NCBI GenBank assembly: GCA_039621445.1
Contig: CP154955.1
Coordinates: forward strand, 31,824,542 to 31,888,541
DNA: 64,000 nt
Source: Euglena gracilis
Taxonomy: Eukaryota > Euglenida > Euglenophyceae > Euglenales
Direction: 5' to 3'
Shown here: piece by piece, positions 40,845-53,149 of the stretch
Layout of the letters: the number at the start of each line of letters is the position of its first letter
Numbering within the stretch: the stretch's first letter is position 1
Notes under the pieces: model-generated
Seen by the model: the letters and a program-made list of their open reading frames with translations, nothing else
Told to the model about the DNA's origin: nothing
Database searches by the model: none
Position numbers and translations under genes: made by a program

Positions 40845-41600
40845 TGTAGGGGGTGATTTTCAGGCAGGGGTCCCCAGCAGTTTCATCCTTATTATTAATT
40901 AGGGCGCCCAGGTGGCTGAATCTCAATAAGGGGTGCCATCAAAACCTTCGTGTAGGGAAATGCTTTGAGTCTGGGGAGAAAAATTTGAATTTTTCACCAA
41001 GAGGGGTTGGCATTCAATCGCCCCATGTTGTCCACTGGACATTGCACTGCATCCACTGCTGTGGCCTCCTAGTGGACCTGGCCACCAATTTGGGCAGTTT
41101 TTTTTTGTTTCCCGGGAGGCAAATAAATCTGTTTTCAACGAATGAAATTTTCGAAATAATGCCTTAGCCGTTGAAAAAGTTGCGTGTCTAGGGAGTAATC
41201 CCCCCTGTCCATTTCCTTCGTGATAGGCTCTGCTTCTCTCCAAAACCCGTGGACAGTATTTCCAGTGTGGATGTGCAGCCCCCCTCGCCCACGCATGTGT
41301 GCTGCTGTATGAGTGCAAATCTCTGGTTACACTTTGGGGGAAGGGTCTGCCCCCCCAGGTGTTCAATAGAGCTTTTATTCCTTTCAATTGCGTTTTGATG
41401 TCTTGAGAAATGAGGTGTTTTGAGTCCCAGGGGCTGCAGAACATTAAAGAAGAAAACTGGCCAGGGAATCTCTGAATGCCCTTAAAAAAGGCCCATCAAA
41501 TTGCAGCTTATTAGGCCCAAAATGGCTGGGAGCTGCCGTTTTGACATGTAATCCCTTTTCACAATTTTTCCCACTTCCTTATTCATAGTCTTGACTTTTT
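40845..41600 (-). pseudogene. DIRS RT-RNase H fragment, second copy
   Basis: The minus-strand frame with FCSPWDSKHLISQDIKTQL, then RDLHSYSSTHAW and KTDLFASRETKKNCP aligns with 36590-37560 of the first element, in the same orientation. The RNase H middle (HINVKEL to LSVDN) is missing, so the copy has an internal deletion in addition to stops and frameshifts. Confidence 0.75.
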
Positions 41601-41849
41601 TGGGGGGGGTACAGTATACGTCCAAAGTTTTCCCTTTTCCCCTTTTTGGGACTTTCTGAAAAAGCCTTTCGCTTGCGCCTTGGTGCGCAGCCTACTTATG
41701 GTAGGGAAAAGTCTTTGGAGTAACAAAAAGTGGTTTTCCCCTTTTGTTCCCAATTCGCCAAGAGGCAAAGCACAAGAAAACGACTTCAGAAGTTTCTTCT
41801 GGAGTCAAGTGCGATTGTTCTGAGCTCCTATCCCGGCCATTCCCGGATA

Positions 41850-42075
41850 GGGCTCCTAGGCGGTCATATCCGCACTAGGAAACAAAAGCCTACTTACAAA
41901 ACCGTCTGCCGGCGACAGCTTTGCGGGGGTGGGGGGAAAGTAGGGAGAAGAGGAGGGCTGGCTTAGGCCAAAACAGAATTTTTGCTGTCTGGCAGCCTTA
42001 GGCGGCCTTATTGGCCGAAAAGTGACAAATTGGCCTATTATTACGGCGTGCGCGCTGTGTGCTGTGTGTCACTTA
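41850..42075 (+). repeat. Long inverted repeat bounding a 7.2-kb unit, left
   Basis: Words CTGCCGGCGA, TTTTTGCTGTCTGGCAG, GGCCTTATTGGCC, CTATTATTACGGCGTGCGCG and CGCTGTGTGCTGTG are matched in inverted order by 48875-49105. Identity is about 75 per cent with small indels; the outer limit is not sharp. Confidence 0.7.
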
Positions 42076-42699
42076 GCGGCTTGCCAGGTTTCCCGGCTGC
42101 CAAGGCCTTCAAAGCAGAAGCTCCTTCACGACGTGATAAGAGGCGTTTACCTCCTGCGGACGGTTGCCGTCCGCATGGCCCTTGGTATAGGGGGTGGCGG
42201 GGGGGGGGAGCTCTTGGATGCTTCCATCCAGAGCGCAGAGTGTGTGACACAGACCCAGGTTCATCCCAGGGCTGTTTAGCGATTTCCGCTACCAGTATAT
42301 TGTGTATGAGTCTCCTGGGGTGTCCAGGTTGCATGCAGGCGGTTACCTTACGTGGGCCTGGTAATGCCGTTTCGGAATTACATCCTTTCCAACCGCCAAT
42401 AATCATGGCGGGAGTCCACGGGATCTTCCACCAGGACCATCTGGAATTGTGGCGGTGGTGGCCTGTCCACGAGTCAGGATTCTGGCGATTCGTGGTCAAA
42501 GTCAGGTGCCACCCAGTCCCGAACCCATCCTTTGGGGACTGTGTGCTTGGTTGCACTCGCTCTTTCCGCGAGGAACCATTGCAGCTTCTCCCAGAATTAT
42601 CTGGGCAGAGTGGCTGGCCAGATGAAGTGATTCATCCGTGGGTGATTGGCTGACACCTGCGGGGCATTCCCCGGGTGGAAGTCAATTGGCATGTGATAC

Positions 42700-43479
42700 T
42701 CACATTCCGCGCGGACCGTATGGGGTCGTAATACAGCCCCAAGGCAGACTTTCCAGGTCATCCCGTGGTTTTCGGGTTGTGAACAGGCGGGAAAATATCT
42801 TTTCCTTGTCCGCTGTCTCCCAGAGGTAAGGTAATCTTACCCCTGCCTCCTCAGCAGCGAGGCGTATGGCCCCACTGTCGATCTGCCACCCACGGGACAT
42901 TCCCGTGTGGCGGTAGTCGTAAAGCTTGAGGTTGGAGTACTTGAAAAAGTCCTTGTTCTTTTTGTTCAAGGTGGAGTATTCCTCCTGTTTTTTCCGGGCA
43001 CTTGGCACGATTGTGCGAACTGCGCCTTCCGCAGTTTGCCAGAAGGTACCTCGAAGGCAGTTGACGCAGAGTAGTGGTACATTCGTACCGTCTCGCTCGG
43101 TGTAGCTAAAATTGTGCTTGTGGGTCCAACTGTCCACGCACTTGGCGCATACTAAGGTGGCACAGTTCGGGATGTATACATCCTTGTGGAACGATTTCCG
43201 ATCCACAGGGTTGCACACATGGACGAGGGGTAATCCCAAGTCAGGTGCACTGTTATACATCTTGTGGCATACAGTACAAAGCCACACAAAACGGGTTTCC
43301 GTCGTTTTGTCGATGAGGAATTCCTCACCGAAGTATTGGGTCAAAACACGAGGGGATCTGGAATTGTAATAATTCCAGGTTACGTTCTGATCAAAGGACC
43401 GTTTTCGGACCTGACAGAACAGTGGCTCAGTCCACCGATTGGGACATTGCTTTGTCCTCAGTTTGTGGTCGATCATCAT
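42700..43479 (-). CDS. Cysteine-rich protein, possible zinc-binding gene of the 7.2-kb unit
   Basis: A 259-residue open frame with three CxxC pairs: CTVC (68-71), CAKC (111-114) and CVNC (138-141), plus Cys89, Cys106 and His120. This pattern suggests two or three zinc sites. The second half is charged (KKQEEYSTLNKKNKDFFKY). I do not recognise the family; it is neither an obvious hAT nor a KDZ-type transposase. The same strand upstream (43504-45330) carries further open frames, so this may be the last exon or the longest intact piece of a bigger protein. It lies between the long inverted repeats, so it is a candidate transposition gene. Confidence 0.5.
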   Translation of the reverse strand: MMIDHKLRTKQCPNRWTEPLFCQVRKRSFDQNVTWNYYNSRSPRVLTQYFGEEFLIDKTTETRFVWLCTVCHKMYNSAPDLGLPLVHVCNPVDRKSFHKDVYIPNCATLVCAKCVDSWTHKHNFSYTERDGTNVPLLCVNCLRGTFWQTAEGAVRTIVPSARKKQEEYSTLNKKNKDFFKYSNLKLYDYRHTGMSRGWQIDSGAIRLAAEEAGVRLPYLWETADKEKIFSRLFTTRKPRDDLESLPWGCITTPYGPRGM

Positions 43480-43503
43480 GTACCTGTTTTTCAGGTCATG
43501 AGT

Positions 43504-45330
43504 CTAAGGATCATCCTGATTGATCGCGTTACAGTCGATGACAACTTTGTCTTCCGAAGGTGTCTCGGCTGTTGAGGCACGGGATTTTCCCTGGTCCTTT
43601 GACGGAGGTTTCGGCTGTGAGGTTTTCCCATAGCCGGATGACGCGACGTGCGTGAATCCTGGTCCCGAGGTTAATTCTCGAGAAGAGGATGCAGCACCCT
43701 GGCGGCCAGCACCACCACCGCCTTTCGGTGGGGGCTGGTCACCAGATTTCGGTGTGGGCTTGCAAGGTGCGGCGCCCGGCTTTGATTTTGCCGGGGCCTT
43801 CGGACTTCCGGTTTCCGGAGTATCCCAGGGCCGCCGTTCGGCGTCGCGTTTGCTTGCCCAAGCGCGTAGTGACGCCTGGGACGGGGGTCTTCCCCCCGAC
43901 ACCGAGCGTCGTTAACCTTCAACAGGGCTTTCCCAAGCTGAGGGTCGCCCTACACGTTCCTTCGCGGCACCCGTGGGTTTCCCAGGGGTAGCCGTGGGGG
44001 ACGGTGTGGGTGCAGGTGTAGCCAGCGCCCTTCGCGCTTGTTGAGCCTGTGGCGGAGGCATGGACGTCAGCTCAGCCTGTTTTTCTGGCGCCGGTGTCCG
44101 TGTGCCTTGACGCTTCGGTGCAATGGCTGTGGATATGTGCTGAGGTGCGGGTTCATCCCGTGCCTTTCTTGGCGCTACCGGTGCTGATACAGGTTCATCC
44201 TGTACTGGCACGGTTGGTGTTGTCTCCACTGCCATTGCTGTCTGTTCGCCTTCCGTCCGTGTCGCTTCCGACACCGGCGGTGGCGCCGCCGTTGGGGGAG
44301 GTTCATCCTCCACCATGGCTGTAGTGTCAGGTGTCTCTTCCACCGGCTGGGTAGTTTCCGCCGCAGCTGTGGAATAACTCGCCGCAGTGCCACGTGGAGT
44401 GAAAACTGCGATCAGTGATCGCAAGCCACCGAGTACGCGTCCGCCCAGCGAGGTGCGCCGTTCAGGTCCTTCACCTGAAGTGGGCTCCTCCGCTGGCTCC
44501 CCTGTCGACGGGGTTTCCCCGGAAACAGGGAGCTGGAGGCGTAATACCTGACGCGTATGGGGTACCGTCTCTGGCGGGTTTTACCGCGGAGGGGTCGGTA
44601 CGCCTGTTGTACCCAGTGAGGTTGGTGACAGTGGCACAGGTGTCATTTCACCTGTCGGCGGTCATGGACGCTGGGCAGTTTCTGCCACAGTGTCTAGCAT
44701 CAGGACCGATGGGCTACCGGTTTCTCGTGCCGGCGGTTCGGTTGACTGCGGTTCATCCTCAGCCATTGGGACCGCTTCCTCCACCTCCTCCGCTTCTGGA
44801 GGGGATTCCTCGGTGTGTACTTGTGCTGCAGAACGCGGGTCTTTTCCGCTCCTGTGGCACCCTTGTGCGTCTCACAGGCGATAAAAGCTTACATTTTCAC
44901 TCCTTTCAGAGTTGGGGTATGGGGGCGACCACGACGCTCTCACCCAGCTTCTGGGTGGAGGTTGCGGCTCGTCGTCGTCGATCACGCAGAGGTCTTCCCA
45001 CTGCTGTCGACAATTCTCGCTGACGCCGTATTCTCCTGTGTCTTCCAGGAATGCGGGAAGCGGCAACGCGTAACAAGGTTATTTCCCCTCGTGTGCCGCG
45101 AAAAAAAATTGGAAATCTTCACAGATCAGGATCTTCCCGAACTGGGTATCCAGGTGCTCCTGGAGGCGGATTTCGGCCTCTTGCCAGTCCGGTCGCAGGT
45201 TTATCCTGCGTTGGTATGGATCATTGTGTCTGGCGTCCACCTCGGTGTATCTGTGTACCAGGCAGCCGTAAGGCCATGGTTCTGTGTATGTAGGTATAAG
45301 CCTACGGCCAGATATAGCTCCGAGCCCCAC
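43504..45330 (-). pseudogene. Pro/Ala/Thr-rich frames upstream of the cysteine-rich gene
   Basis: Successive minus-strand frames: 45079-45330 (VHRYTEVDARHNDPYQRR, then FGKILICEDFQFFF), 44872-45066, a stretch with EESPPEAEEVEEAVPMAEDE near 44750, 43912-44424 (Pro/Thr/Ala-rich with PPPTAAPPPV) and 43504-43902. Frame changes separate them. Low-complexity linkers followed by a cysteine-rich end suggest one long protein broken by frameshifts or by unrecognised nonconventional introns. Confidence 0.35.
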
Positions 45331-45339
45331 ACACAGTAC

Positions 45340-45700
45340 TATGCTAGGTGGTATTCCTAAAGATGGCCAACGGCCTGAGTTAGGAATACCTCACGCTTAT
45401 TCTGGTTCTCCTCTCCACAGGTGGTATTCGTATTCTTATTTTCCTCTTCACTTGAATATCAAGTTTGATTTGTTTCATTTGAAGTCCGAAACGGTCAGCC
45501 AAGTCACTTGGCATTTTCTTTGTGTAGCCCATAGGGCTTCTCCACCTGCCTTGTGCTCTGCATAAGCCCAAAGGCAATAAAAACTAATAGTTAAGTAAAA
45601 GATTTTCTTTTTTGTTACTCTCCTGGTTCTGTTTCCACGGGAGGGTGTAAGTAGGCCGACAGGCAGTGGGAATAGAGTCAGGGGACGTACACTTGGTAGC
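45340..45700 (+). repeat. 400-bp repeat, copy 1 (partial)
   Basis: CAGGTGGTATTCGT, TGCCTTGTGCTCTGCATAAG, AAACTAATAGTTAAG and GGAATAGAGTCAGGGGACGT occur here, at 49480-49900 (same strand) and at 58520-58935 (opposite strand). Within this copy CAGGTGG at 45418 and CCACCTG near 45540 are complementary, as at nonconventional intron ends. Confidence 0.75.
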
Positions 45701-45898
45701 AGATTAGGTTTCCTTCCTGCGCCCCTTCTCCCCCCCGTCTTAACAGGTGACTTCAAACAGTGAGTGGTGCTGAGCCTATACGCTACGAAGCATCCACGAG
45801 CTGTTTGGAGCCAACTTCTAAGCACAGGTACAAGCTTGAGGAGGTTCTGGGCAGTATACGCTGCCACGTCCTTCTAAGTTTGTTCCTTTGCTTACTTT

Positions 45899-46896
45899 TT
45901 GGGGTTTCTCGTGCTTGTTTCTGCAAATAAAAATATGCAGAGCTCAAGCAACAACACACTCATTGATTACCAAGAATTGATTGGTTCTTTGAGAAGCAAT
46001 TGTTATGCATTATTACAAGAGGAGTATAGGCTCCTAGAAGCTTGCTCACCCCTATCGGGGGACACATTCAGCTCTATCGAGCATTCCCCCATCCAAGGTG
46101 TGCCACACACAATGGTTGCCTTCCCTAGCTCTATTGAGCAACCCCCCACCCTGTTTTCCAGCTCTATTGAGCATCCCCCGACCCAAATCACAAGCTCTAA
46201 TGAGCAACCCCCCACCAATTTCTCCAGCTCTATCGAGCATTCCCCCGCCCAATGGGCTCCCCTACACCCCTCGGTGTTTAGCTCTGTCGAGCAGCATATA
46301 GCCCAACGGTCACAACCCCTCTTGTTGGAAAGCCGATCGGCTGACAGTTTCCCCCCCCAGCGAAATCTCGCACCAATGCCGATAGGCACATTTGATTCTG
46401 AGGCGGTTGCGCCACATCAACTTTTTGTTGAGGGTGGGTTAGAATCACCTTGTTTTATACAACCTCCTCATGCGCTCACAGAACCAAGTCCTATAGGACA
46501 ATTGCAAGCACCACCCGATACGGGTTCTTTTGCTGCAGTGCCTTGTATAGATTTGGCAAATTTGTGCAAAGTTTTGAGACACGTTTGCAGGCACAATTGC
46601 CACAAAAATTCCAAAAAGTGAATGAGACAGTGTGTGAGATGCAATCCAGCAATGATGCGGCATTTTTACACATGCAACATAGTTTGCAAAATTTGTTTAC
46701 AAAAGTGGAGCCAATAATGGCACTTTTTGAGCACAAAAATCCTGATACGGGAGCTTTTGCTACCTTGGAGCAGTTCACTGCATTCCAGGAAGCGCAACAG
46801 CACATTATGCAACTGAGCCGTGATTCGGCAAATTTTCACCATATGCACACCCAACCTGGTGAAGGTTTCGGTATTTCTCAGTGGCATAGACACTGA
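45899..46896 (+). CDS. SSIEH-repeat protein with coiled-coil-like tail, copy A
   Basis: An open frame 45899-46621 (240 residues) contains six SSIEH-type repeats (SSIEHSPIQ, SSIEQPPTLF, SSIEHPPTQ, SSNEQPPTNF, SSIEHSPAQ, SSVEQ) between about residues 60 and 130. After a frameshift around 46560-46610, the second frame continues to 46896 with NDAAFLHMQHSLQNLFTKVE and EAQQHIMQLSRDSANFHHMH, which looks helical. The same order of blocks is found on the minus strand at 57285-58270. I know no family with this repeat. A structural Gag-like role is possible given the zinc-knuckle-like remnant downstream of copy B. It lies between the 41.9 and 49.0 kb inverted repeats. Confidence 0.5.
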
Positions 46897-46899
46897 TGA

Positions 46900-48870
46900 T
46901 GAGATTCTGTCATATTTGGAGCATTTTTTCCTGCTTACCACACCAACCGCATTCTTGCCCCCCCCTCCCCGCTTCATTCAGTGGGATCCTCTTACCGAAA
47001 TAATTCGGAGGACCCAATGGTTATCATCTGCAACACCAACGGTGTCATTCTGCAAGGTTTATAAGAACCATAGCTCAGAAACGGTGGAATCCAGTTTTTT
47101 TTTGACCCACGTTTGGGATACCGTGTGCAGATCATCCACAAATTTTCTGAATGCGGATCAATCATCACGTGTTCAGCGAATATTTCGCAAATCTGTTCAA
47201 AATTTCAGAGCGAATCATCAAATGATACGCGTCACAGCACCGTATTCATTGATGATTGGTCGTTTTGTGCAGTTCCCCCGTTTCTCAAGCATTTTTGTCA
47301 TTTGTGACCTACTGGTCTGAACTCAGTGTCGCAATATGTGATTTGACCACGTGTGCGCAATATGCGTACATGTGCAATTTCAGTTTTTTTTTGTTGGCAC
47401 GAGGATACCTCATTACACTAGTGATGTGATGCAGTATACGCTGCATTTCCAAAAACTATAATTTTTGTGGGATACCGCTAATGTGAAGAATGTTTCATTT
47501 AATTGTTGTTTTACAAATGTTTCATTTTTCAGTGGTGATATCCACAATTTTATCATTACCGCATCATTTGTGGCGATAGCCACCCAATTCTGTTGGATAA
47601 TTACAAGGCTTGAACCAGATTGTATTTTCTCGGTCATCGTTCAAGATGACTTAAGTGTGCACATACCGTTTTTTTTCTGATAGGGAAGTTTGTGCGCAGG
47701 AGAATCAACTCCCACTTTGAAATTTATGAATCCACAATCGCTATTCGCGAAGTATCTTACGTTCCAAAATCATGGTGCAATTTTTGAGACAATGGCTCTC
47801 TCACAATGTGAATATTTTTCTGATACTTTCAGAAATTTTCACACGGAATACTTATTGCCGTACGAGATTTTTGTGTGCAGTGTCACCGTTCTAGGTGAGA
47901 TGTTAGTCCTAATGGGACAGTCCAAAACCACATAGTGGTAGCATACCGATATGGTACCAATTATCTTGAGCCAATCAGCTTGTTTAACAATCGGCACTAT
48001 GTGCTTTTGTTCTTTTTCCTAGCCGCTGTAGTACCAATTGGTGCAAAAATGTGGTTTATGAACCTAACGCGTGCAGAAAAACTGCATTAATTCTCTGTAA
48101 CAGAGATTGCGTGCGTTGTTGACCAACAGGTCGATTATTCAGTTTAAAGCTTCACCGCAAACGGTAAAACGCCAAAAGGCATAGTTGTAGTGCTTCTCTG
48201 CAATTATAAATAAATAAACCTAAGTTGAGCTCACGCTTATCACAGAACATGCCTGCCAGACCACCATCATAGAAGCGGTGGCATTCCGTGTATTTTTTGG
48301 GATAGTTATTTTTTCTTGTGCGCACTATGGGGATACCCACAATTTTTCATACACACACTTTGCTTTTGGAGGTATCATTCCTCTGGCTGTACTGAAAGGT
48401 ACAGAGTGACGAATTTAACCGCTCTGGAACAATGTTCCATCCTTTTATGTGCATTCACAGTTCATTTGCGGTTTTTCAAAGTGGTATAAGCCGCACCAAC
48501 CACAGTTGTTCTGTGAATTGGCAGCAGCCTGCCACAATTCATCATTTTTTTCTGCTGCTGTACACCCCAGTTTGATCTTTTTGGCAATATGCCGATTTTT
48601 TTTTTGATTCGGGTATACACCCAGTAGTATTTTTGTGCCATGCATATTCCGCAAGGCAATGATTAATGGCGATAAAGCCTACCCCGCGTTATTTTTGGCT
48701 AATGCCAACCCTTCACCCTAGAGGCTGCACACCCAAGGCACAAATGCCAAATCTACATTTTTTAGGGCTACTGCCCGCTATTCTGAGGTGTAAGCCTCTG
48801 GGGATACCCCATCGCCAAAGCCGTGTCCGCGCAGCACTGTGAAGCCCTCACTAGCGTTATATCCGCCAGT
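46900..48870. other. AT-balanced stretch inside the 7.2-kb unit, no gene recognised
   Basis: The sequence has no homopolymer MITEs and few long frames. Words such as GTGCGCAATATGCG (47350) recur at 53.7-54.1 kb, which suggests common origin with the unit there. Frames at 47690-47935 and 46820-47320 are short and unassigned. Confidence 0.4.
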
Positions 48871-48874
48871 AAGA

Positions 48875-49105
48875 AGGCGCACAGCGTACAGCGCGCACAC
48901 CGCAATAATAGCCTCAACTTGTTACTGTTCGGGCCTTAGGGCCCCCATAAGACTGCCAGACAGCAAAAGTTCTTTTTAAGGTCTTTAGACCAGCCCCTCA
49001 CTCCTCTCCCCTTTCCCCCCCAGGGCAAAATCGCTTTCGCCGGCAGTTTGTTTTGTAAATTGGCTTTCTTCCCTGGTCAGGTATGACTGGCCAGGTGTCA
49101 CTCTT
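48875..49105 (-). repeat. Long inverted repeat bounding the 7.2-kb unit, right
   Basis: This is the inverted partner of 41850-42075, best matched at GCGCACACCGCAATAATAG and CTGCCAGACAGCAAAAG. Beyond 49105 the similarity fades. Confidence 0.7.
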
Positions 49106-49479
49106 TCCACACCCCACCTCTGCAATCTTTTCCGATTATGGAATGAGACCTCCCTGCGTGCAATAGGCACACCACAAACTGGGTGGATGGGACCTTGGAA
49201 TGAAAACCTTCCAACGCCACTTTCAAAGCGGGGTCTTCCACTTCCACCCCTTTACCGCAATAAGTTGGTAACCGCATAAGCGGATAACCTCTTTTGCGCG
49301 TTTTGGGTTTTGGGTTCCCCTCTCTTTCTTCCGTTTCTGGTTTTTGCCCTTGTGACGGAGAAGCAGTCCCAAGACGTGCGGTCCTGGTGTACATTCCTCA
49401 GTCTCAGAGCTCTGCTTGAATCCTTGCTGGACTGGTCCAGTAAGGAAGTCGGGCAAAGCCCTGGGAGGGGGATATGTAA

Positions 49480-49900
49480 CAGGCAGCATGAACATGGCAC
49501 TGTGCATGGCAGCAGACTGCAGAATGTACAATGTCATGCTAGATAGTACTATTCCTTGTTCTGCAACACAAATTGCAGAATTAGGAATAGCCTATCCTAT
49601 CTCGGATATGCCTTCTCTTTTCACAGGTGGTATTCGTTCTTCTGCTTTATGTTTCATTAGCCCCAAAGGGCAAATCAAAGATTTGAAGATTTGAACTCCG
49701 ATAGGAGAACACAACTGGAACTGAAGTTCCAAAATCTTAAATGGTTTGCCTTGTGCTCTGCATAAGCCCAAAGGCAATAGAAACTAATAGTTAAGTGAAA
49801 GACTTTTTTTTGTTACTCCCTTGGTTCTGTTCCCGCGTGAGGGTGTAAGTAGGCCGACAGGCAGTGGGAATAGAGTCAGGGGACGTACACTGATGCCCCC
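49480..49900 (+). repeat. 400-bp repeat, copy 2; inverted partner at 58520-58935
   Basis: This copy and 58520-58935 are inverted over their whole length, starting with AACATGGCACTGTGCATGGC and ending near TTCTGTTCCCGCG. They enclose 8.6 kb that includes a DIRS copy and an SSIEH gene copy. The arms may be the ends of one composite unit or two independent insertions of the same repeat. Confidence 0.75.
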
Positions 49901-50011
49901 ACAGGGGCAGCGGAGGACACGGGGGCAACCACCCCCCTCGACGTTTTTTGTCAATGCCCATGGAGGGGCAAGCCTAAGCCAGGGGGCGACCCAAAAAAGG
50001 GCCCCTATGGT

Positions 50012-53000
50012 ATGTCAATCGACAACACTAATGACAAAATGGAGGATCAGAAAGCCTGTGAGCAGATCATACACACCCGGGAGCCACCTTTAGAGAATGC
50101 TCAATCCCCAGGGGCACTAGGGGTGCAATGTCCAAAAAACCTCCACCCAGCACCCAGAAAATCATATAATTGGGAAAATACATTCCGTGGAGGAAGAAGG
50201 GGGAGACACCCCCCTGTACCAGAGGCTTCAGAAAAGTCTAAAATGGTGGACAAAAAATGCCCCCCCCCCCCAGCAGCATGTCAGTTGATAAAAAATGGAA
50301 TTCAACCCCCCTGGGTGAATCCCTCAAAATTGTCCAGCTACACAAAACCCAGAGTCAACGTGGACCTGAATCAAGCAGAAAAAAATTTGCTGGATTACGA
50401 AAAGAACTGGGTCAGTGAAACCAGTTTGGGATTCAGAAACCCAGCATTTGATCCCATAATTTTTAATTTCAGAACAAGAAGGGGGAACAACCAAGTGGGG
50501 AATGATCAGCGACCGCAGAGAAATCAATCAGCAATTTCAAGTAAAATCTTTTAAGCTGGATCACGTCCAGCACATTTTACCAGTTTTGGAAAACGGCCAC
50601 TGGACAGCAAAATATACCTAAAGGATGCCTATTTCCATCTTCCAATAAGTACACGCCTAAGGCGTTTTTTGAGACATCAGGTCGGGGGGGCAGCCCTGGG
50701 AATTTCAAACAGGCTGCTTTGGGCTGAATGTAATGCCCCAAATTTTTATGTCAGTCATGAAAACTTTCGAAAAGCTGTGGAGAAAAGGGGGCATACAGGT
50801 GTTTGTTTACCTGGACGACATTTTGCTGGTGGCTCCCACCCAAAACACTTTGCAAAATAACCTGAACACAGTTGTCGAAGATTTGCTGGATTTTATTGCG
50901 AGGTCTATTGCACACTCATGCGCCGCCTGAATGAACACAGCACCTGGAAGGCCTTGCACGCCCTTTGGTGCTTCCCCAAGCAGTACTGGCTCCCTTCGGC
51001 CGTGGCGGGCGCGGTCACTGGGCACGTCTTGGTCGCATTTCGCAGGCTCGTGCACGACAATACACAAGCCCCCCAACTTTGGAAAGTTGGAAGGACACTT
51101 ATCCTCCTCCCCCCAAATTGCAACCAGGGAATTGCACTCAGACAGCAGCACCCATGCTTGGGGGGGGGGGCTAGACTTCCAAACTGGGAATACTGTCCAG
51201 GAGTTTTGGAGAGAAAACTCCATTTTGCATATAAATGTCAAAGAATTGCATGCAGCAGCCAACAAAGTGAAAAGTTTAAGCAACCCAGGAGAAACTGTCT
51301 CCCTTTCAGTGGACAATCAGGAAATTTTCTAAAAAGTGGCTGCTGGGGTCAAAATCAATGTGAAAAAGTCCACCCTCCAGCCCACCCAAGTGGTAACCCA
51401 TCTGGGTTTTCAACTGAACCTCCAGGAAGGGAAGCTACAGGTGCCCCCTCATAAGGTCAAAACCATAAAAAGGAGCTGGGGAAAATTGTTAAAAAAGACT
51501 ACATTCCAAAAAGGCAATTGTCTGATATTTTAGACAGAATAAGATGCAGCCTAATGGCCCTGCCCTTCTTAAGGGCTTTTACAGATACCCTGGCAAGCTT
51601 TTTGGTGGCAAAGTCCACATACCCCTGGCACTCAAATTATCCAGTAATCAAGACCCAATTAGGAGAAAAAAAATTCTTCTGGACCCCTGGGGGGCAGACC
51701 CTTCCCCAAAAAAAGCAACCAGAGAGTTGCACTCAGACAGCAGCACCCATGACTGGGGGGGGGGGTAGACATCCACACAGGAGAACTTGTGCGGGAACGT
51801 TGGAGGAAAGGCTCCAGTTTGCGCATCAACGTTCAGGAGTTCAGTGCAGAAATCAGCACTGTGAAAAGTTTGAGCAAATCTTGAGAAACCGTTTCCGTAT
51901 CAGTGGACAACCAAGTAATTTACTTTTACCTAACAAAAGTTGGGGGCAGTAACGACCCATTCCACAAAATGCTGAGACCATTTTTCAAGAGGTTTGTGGA
52001 AAAACAAGTAAATTTCCAAGTCAACTGGGTACATTCAAAAGAATGCGTGGCGGACCCCGTAAGCAGACGGGAAATGGACAGGGGGGATTATACTTTAGAC
52101 CCCTAACTTTATCAATGGCTCAGACTGCAATTCAAAGATTTCATAAAGCTGGAAACAGATTTTTTTGACTCCCCGGGCAACAAAAAACTGCCCCAATTTG
52201 TGGCCAGGTGGCCCCACTTGGAGGCCACAGCAGTGAATGCATTACAATGTCCACTGGACAACATGGGGGATCTTTATGCAAACCCCCCCCTGGTCAATAA
52301 TTCAACAATTTCCACCCAGGGTGAAAATGTTTCCCCAGACGAAAGTTTTGATGGTCACCCCCTACTGGGATTCAGCCACGTGGTGGCCCCAATTAATAAA
52401 AAATGAAAGTTCCAGGGACCCCCTGCCTGAAGATCACCCCTTACAAGGGTATGTTTACCAATTTCAGGGAGGACAAATGCCACCCCCCAGGTGGCCCCTG
52501 CTTTACACCATTTGCTCAGGCACAACAGTGCTATGCTTTTGATTCCTGGGTTTGGTGGGGTTAGATTCCACACTCTGTTAACCCCTACAAGAGGCTTCGG
52601 AACCAAAACCTGGAGAAGTATGGGGAATTTTGGGATCCACTCCCAATCTTTCCTGGGGCTGGCAAAGGCTATGCCCACTGATATTTTTACGTTGCGTACA
52701 CAACTTGTTTTTGCTCACGAATACTCTGTTTATAACGATCCTCATACTTGGCACAAGTCAAACGAACCACCAGTGTGTTGGGTGGGGCACCCTACATCAA
52801 TATTAAGCGTAAAGGACAAAAAATCCATAGGTGGGAAAGGGTTGTGTCCATTCCCCAGTGTCCCCAAATAAGCTCATTTCATTTAATGATGTGCTATGTG
52901 GCTGCTCCACGTTTATTCGACAGACCTTGGGGGCTCCTCCTAATTTCATTAAAACCCCCCTTCAGGGCCATAAGTGCAGACACCATTGCTTCCATCACAA

Positions 53001-53142
53001 AAGATTTTTTGACCAAACACGGGGTACCTCCCAAGGAGTGGGGGCCCTCTCCACTATAGGAGAAGGGGTTGGCTTACTCAAAAAATTGGGCCTTTCTGCA
53101 CCGCTTGACAGCTCATCGAACGAGCTTTCAAATGAGTGGTAA
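50012..53142 (+). pseudogene. Rearranged DIRS element (RT, RNase H, recombinase)
   Basis: Plus-strand relatives of the 35-39 kb element occur in scrambled order. The reverse transcriptase N-terminal half runs up to YLDDILLVAP (50811) and DLLDFI (50890). Then come about 210 bases foreign to the element (50897-51105), an RNase H piece (LHSDSSTHAWGGG to LSVDNQEIF, 51120-51330), the missing reverse transcriptase end (KINVKKSTLQPTQVVTHLGF, 51345), and a second RNase H (51700-52100: LHSDSSTHDWGG, then VHSKECVADPVSRREMD). Last is the recombinase (52560-53100), ending at STIGEGVGLLKKLGLSA. Frameshifts are frequent. The recombinase again lacks the HxxR Arg; its His is also lost (Leu). The element is dead. 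Confidence 0.8.
50897..51105 (+). other. Foreign segment inside the DIRS reverse transcriptase
   Basis: Between DLLDFI and the displaced RNase H lies sequence absent from the other DIRS copies. It has an open frame (LMRRLNEHSTWKALHALWCF, then PKQYWLPSAVAGAVTGHVLV) with codon-like texture. It could be a captured host exon or part of a LINE-like gene; no family was recognised. Confidence 0.4.
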
Positions 53143-53149
53143 TATGGCC

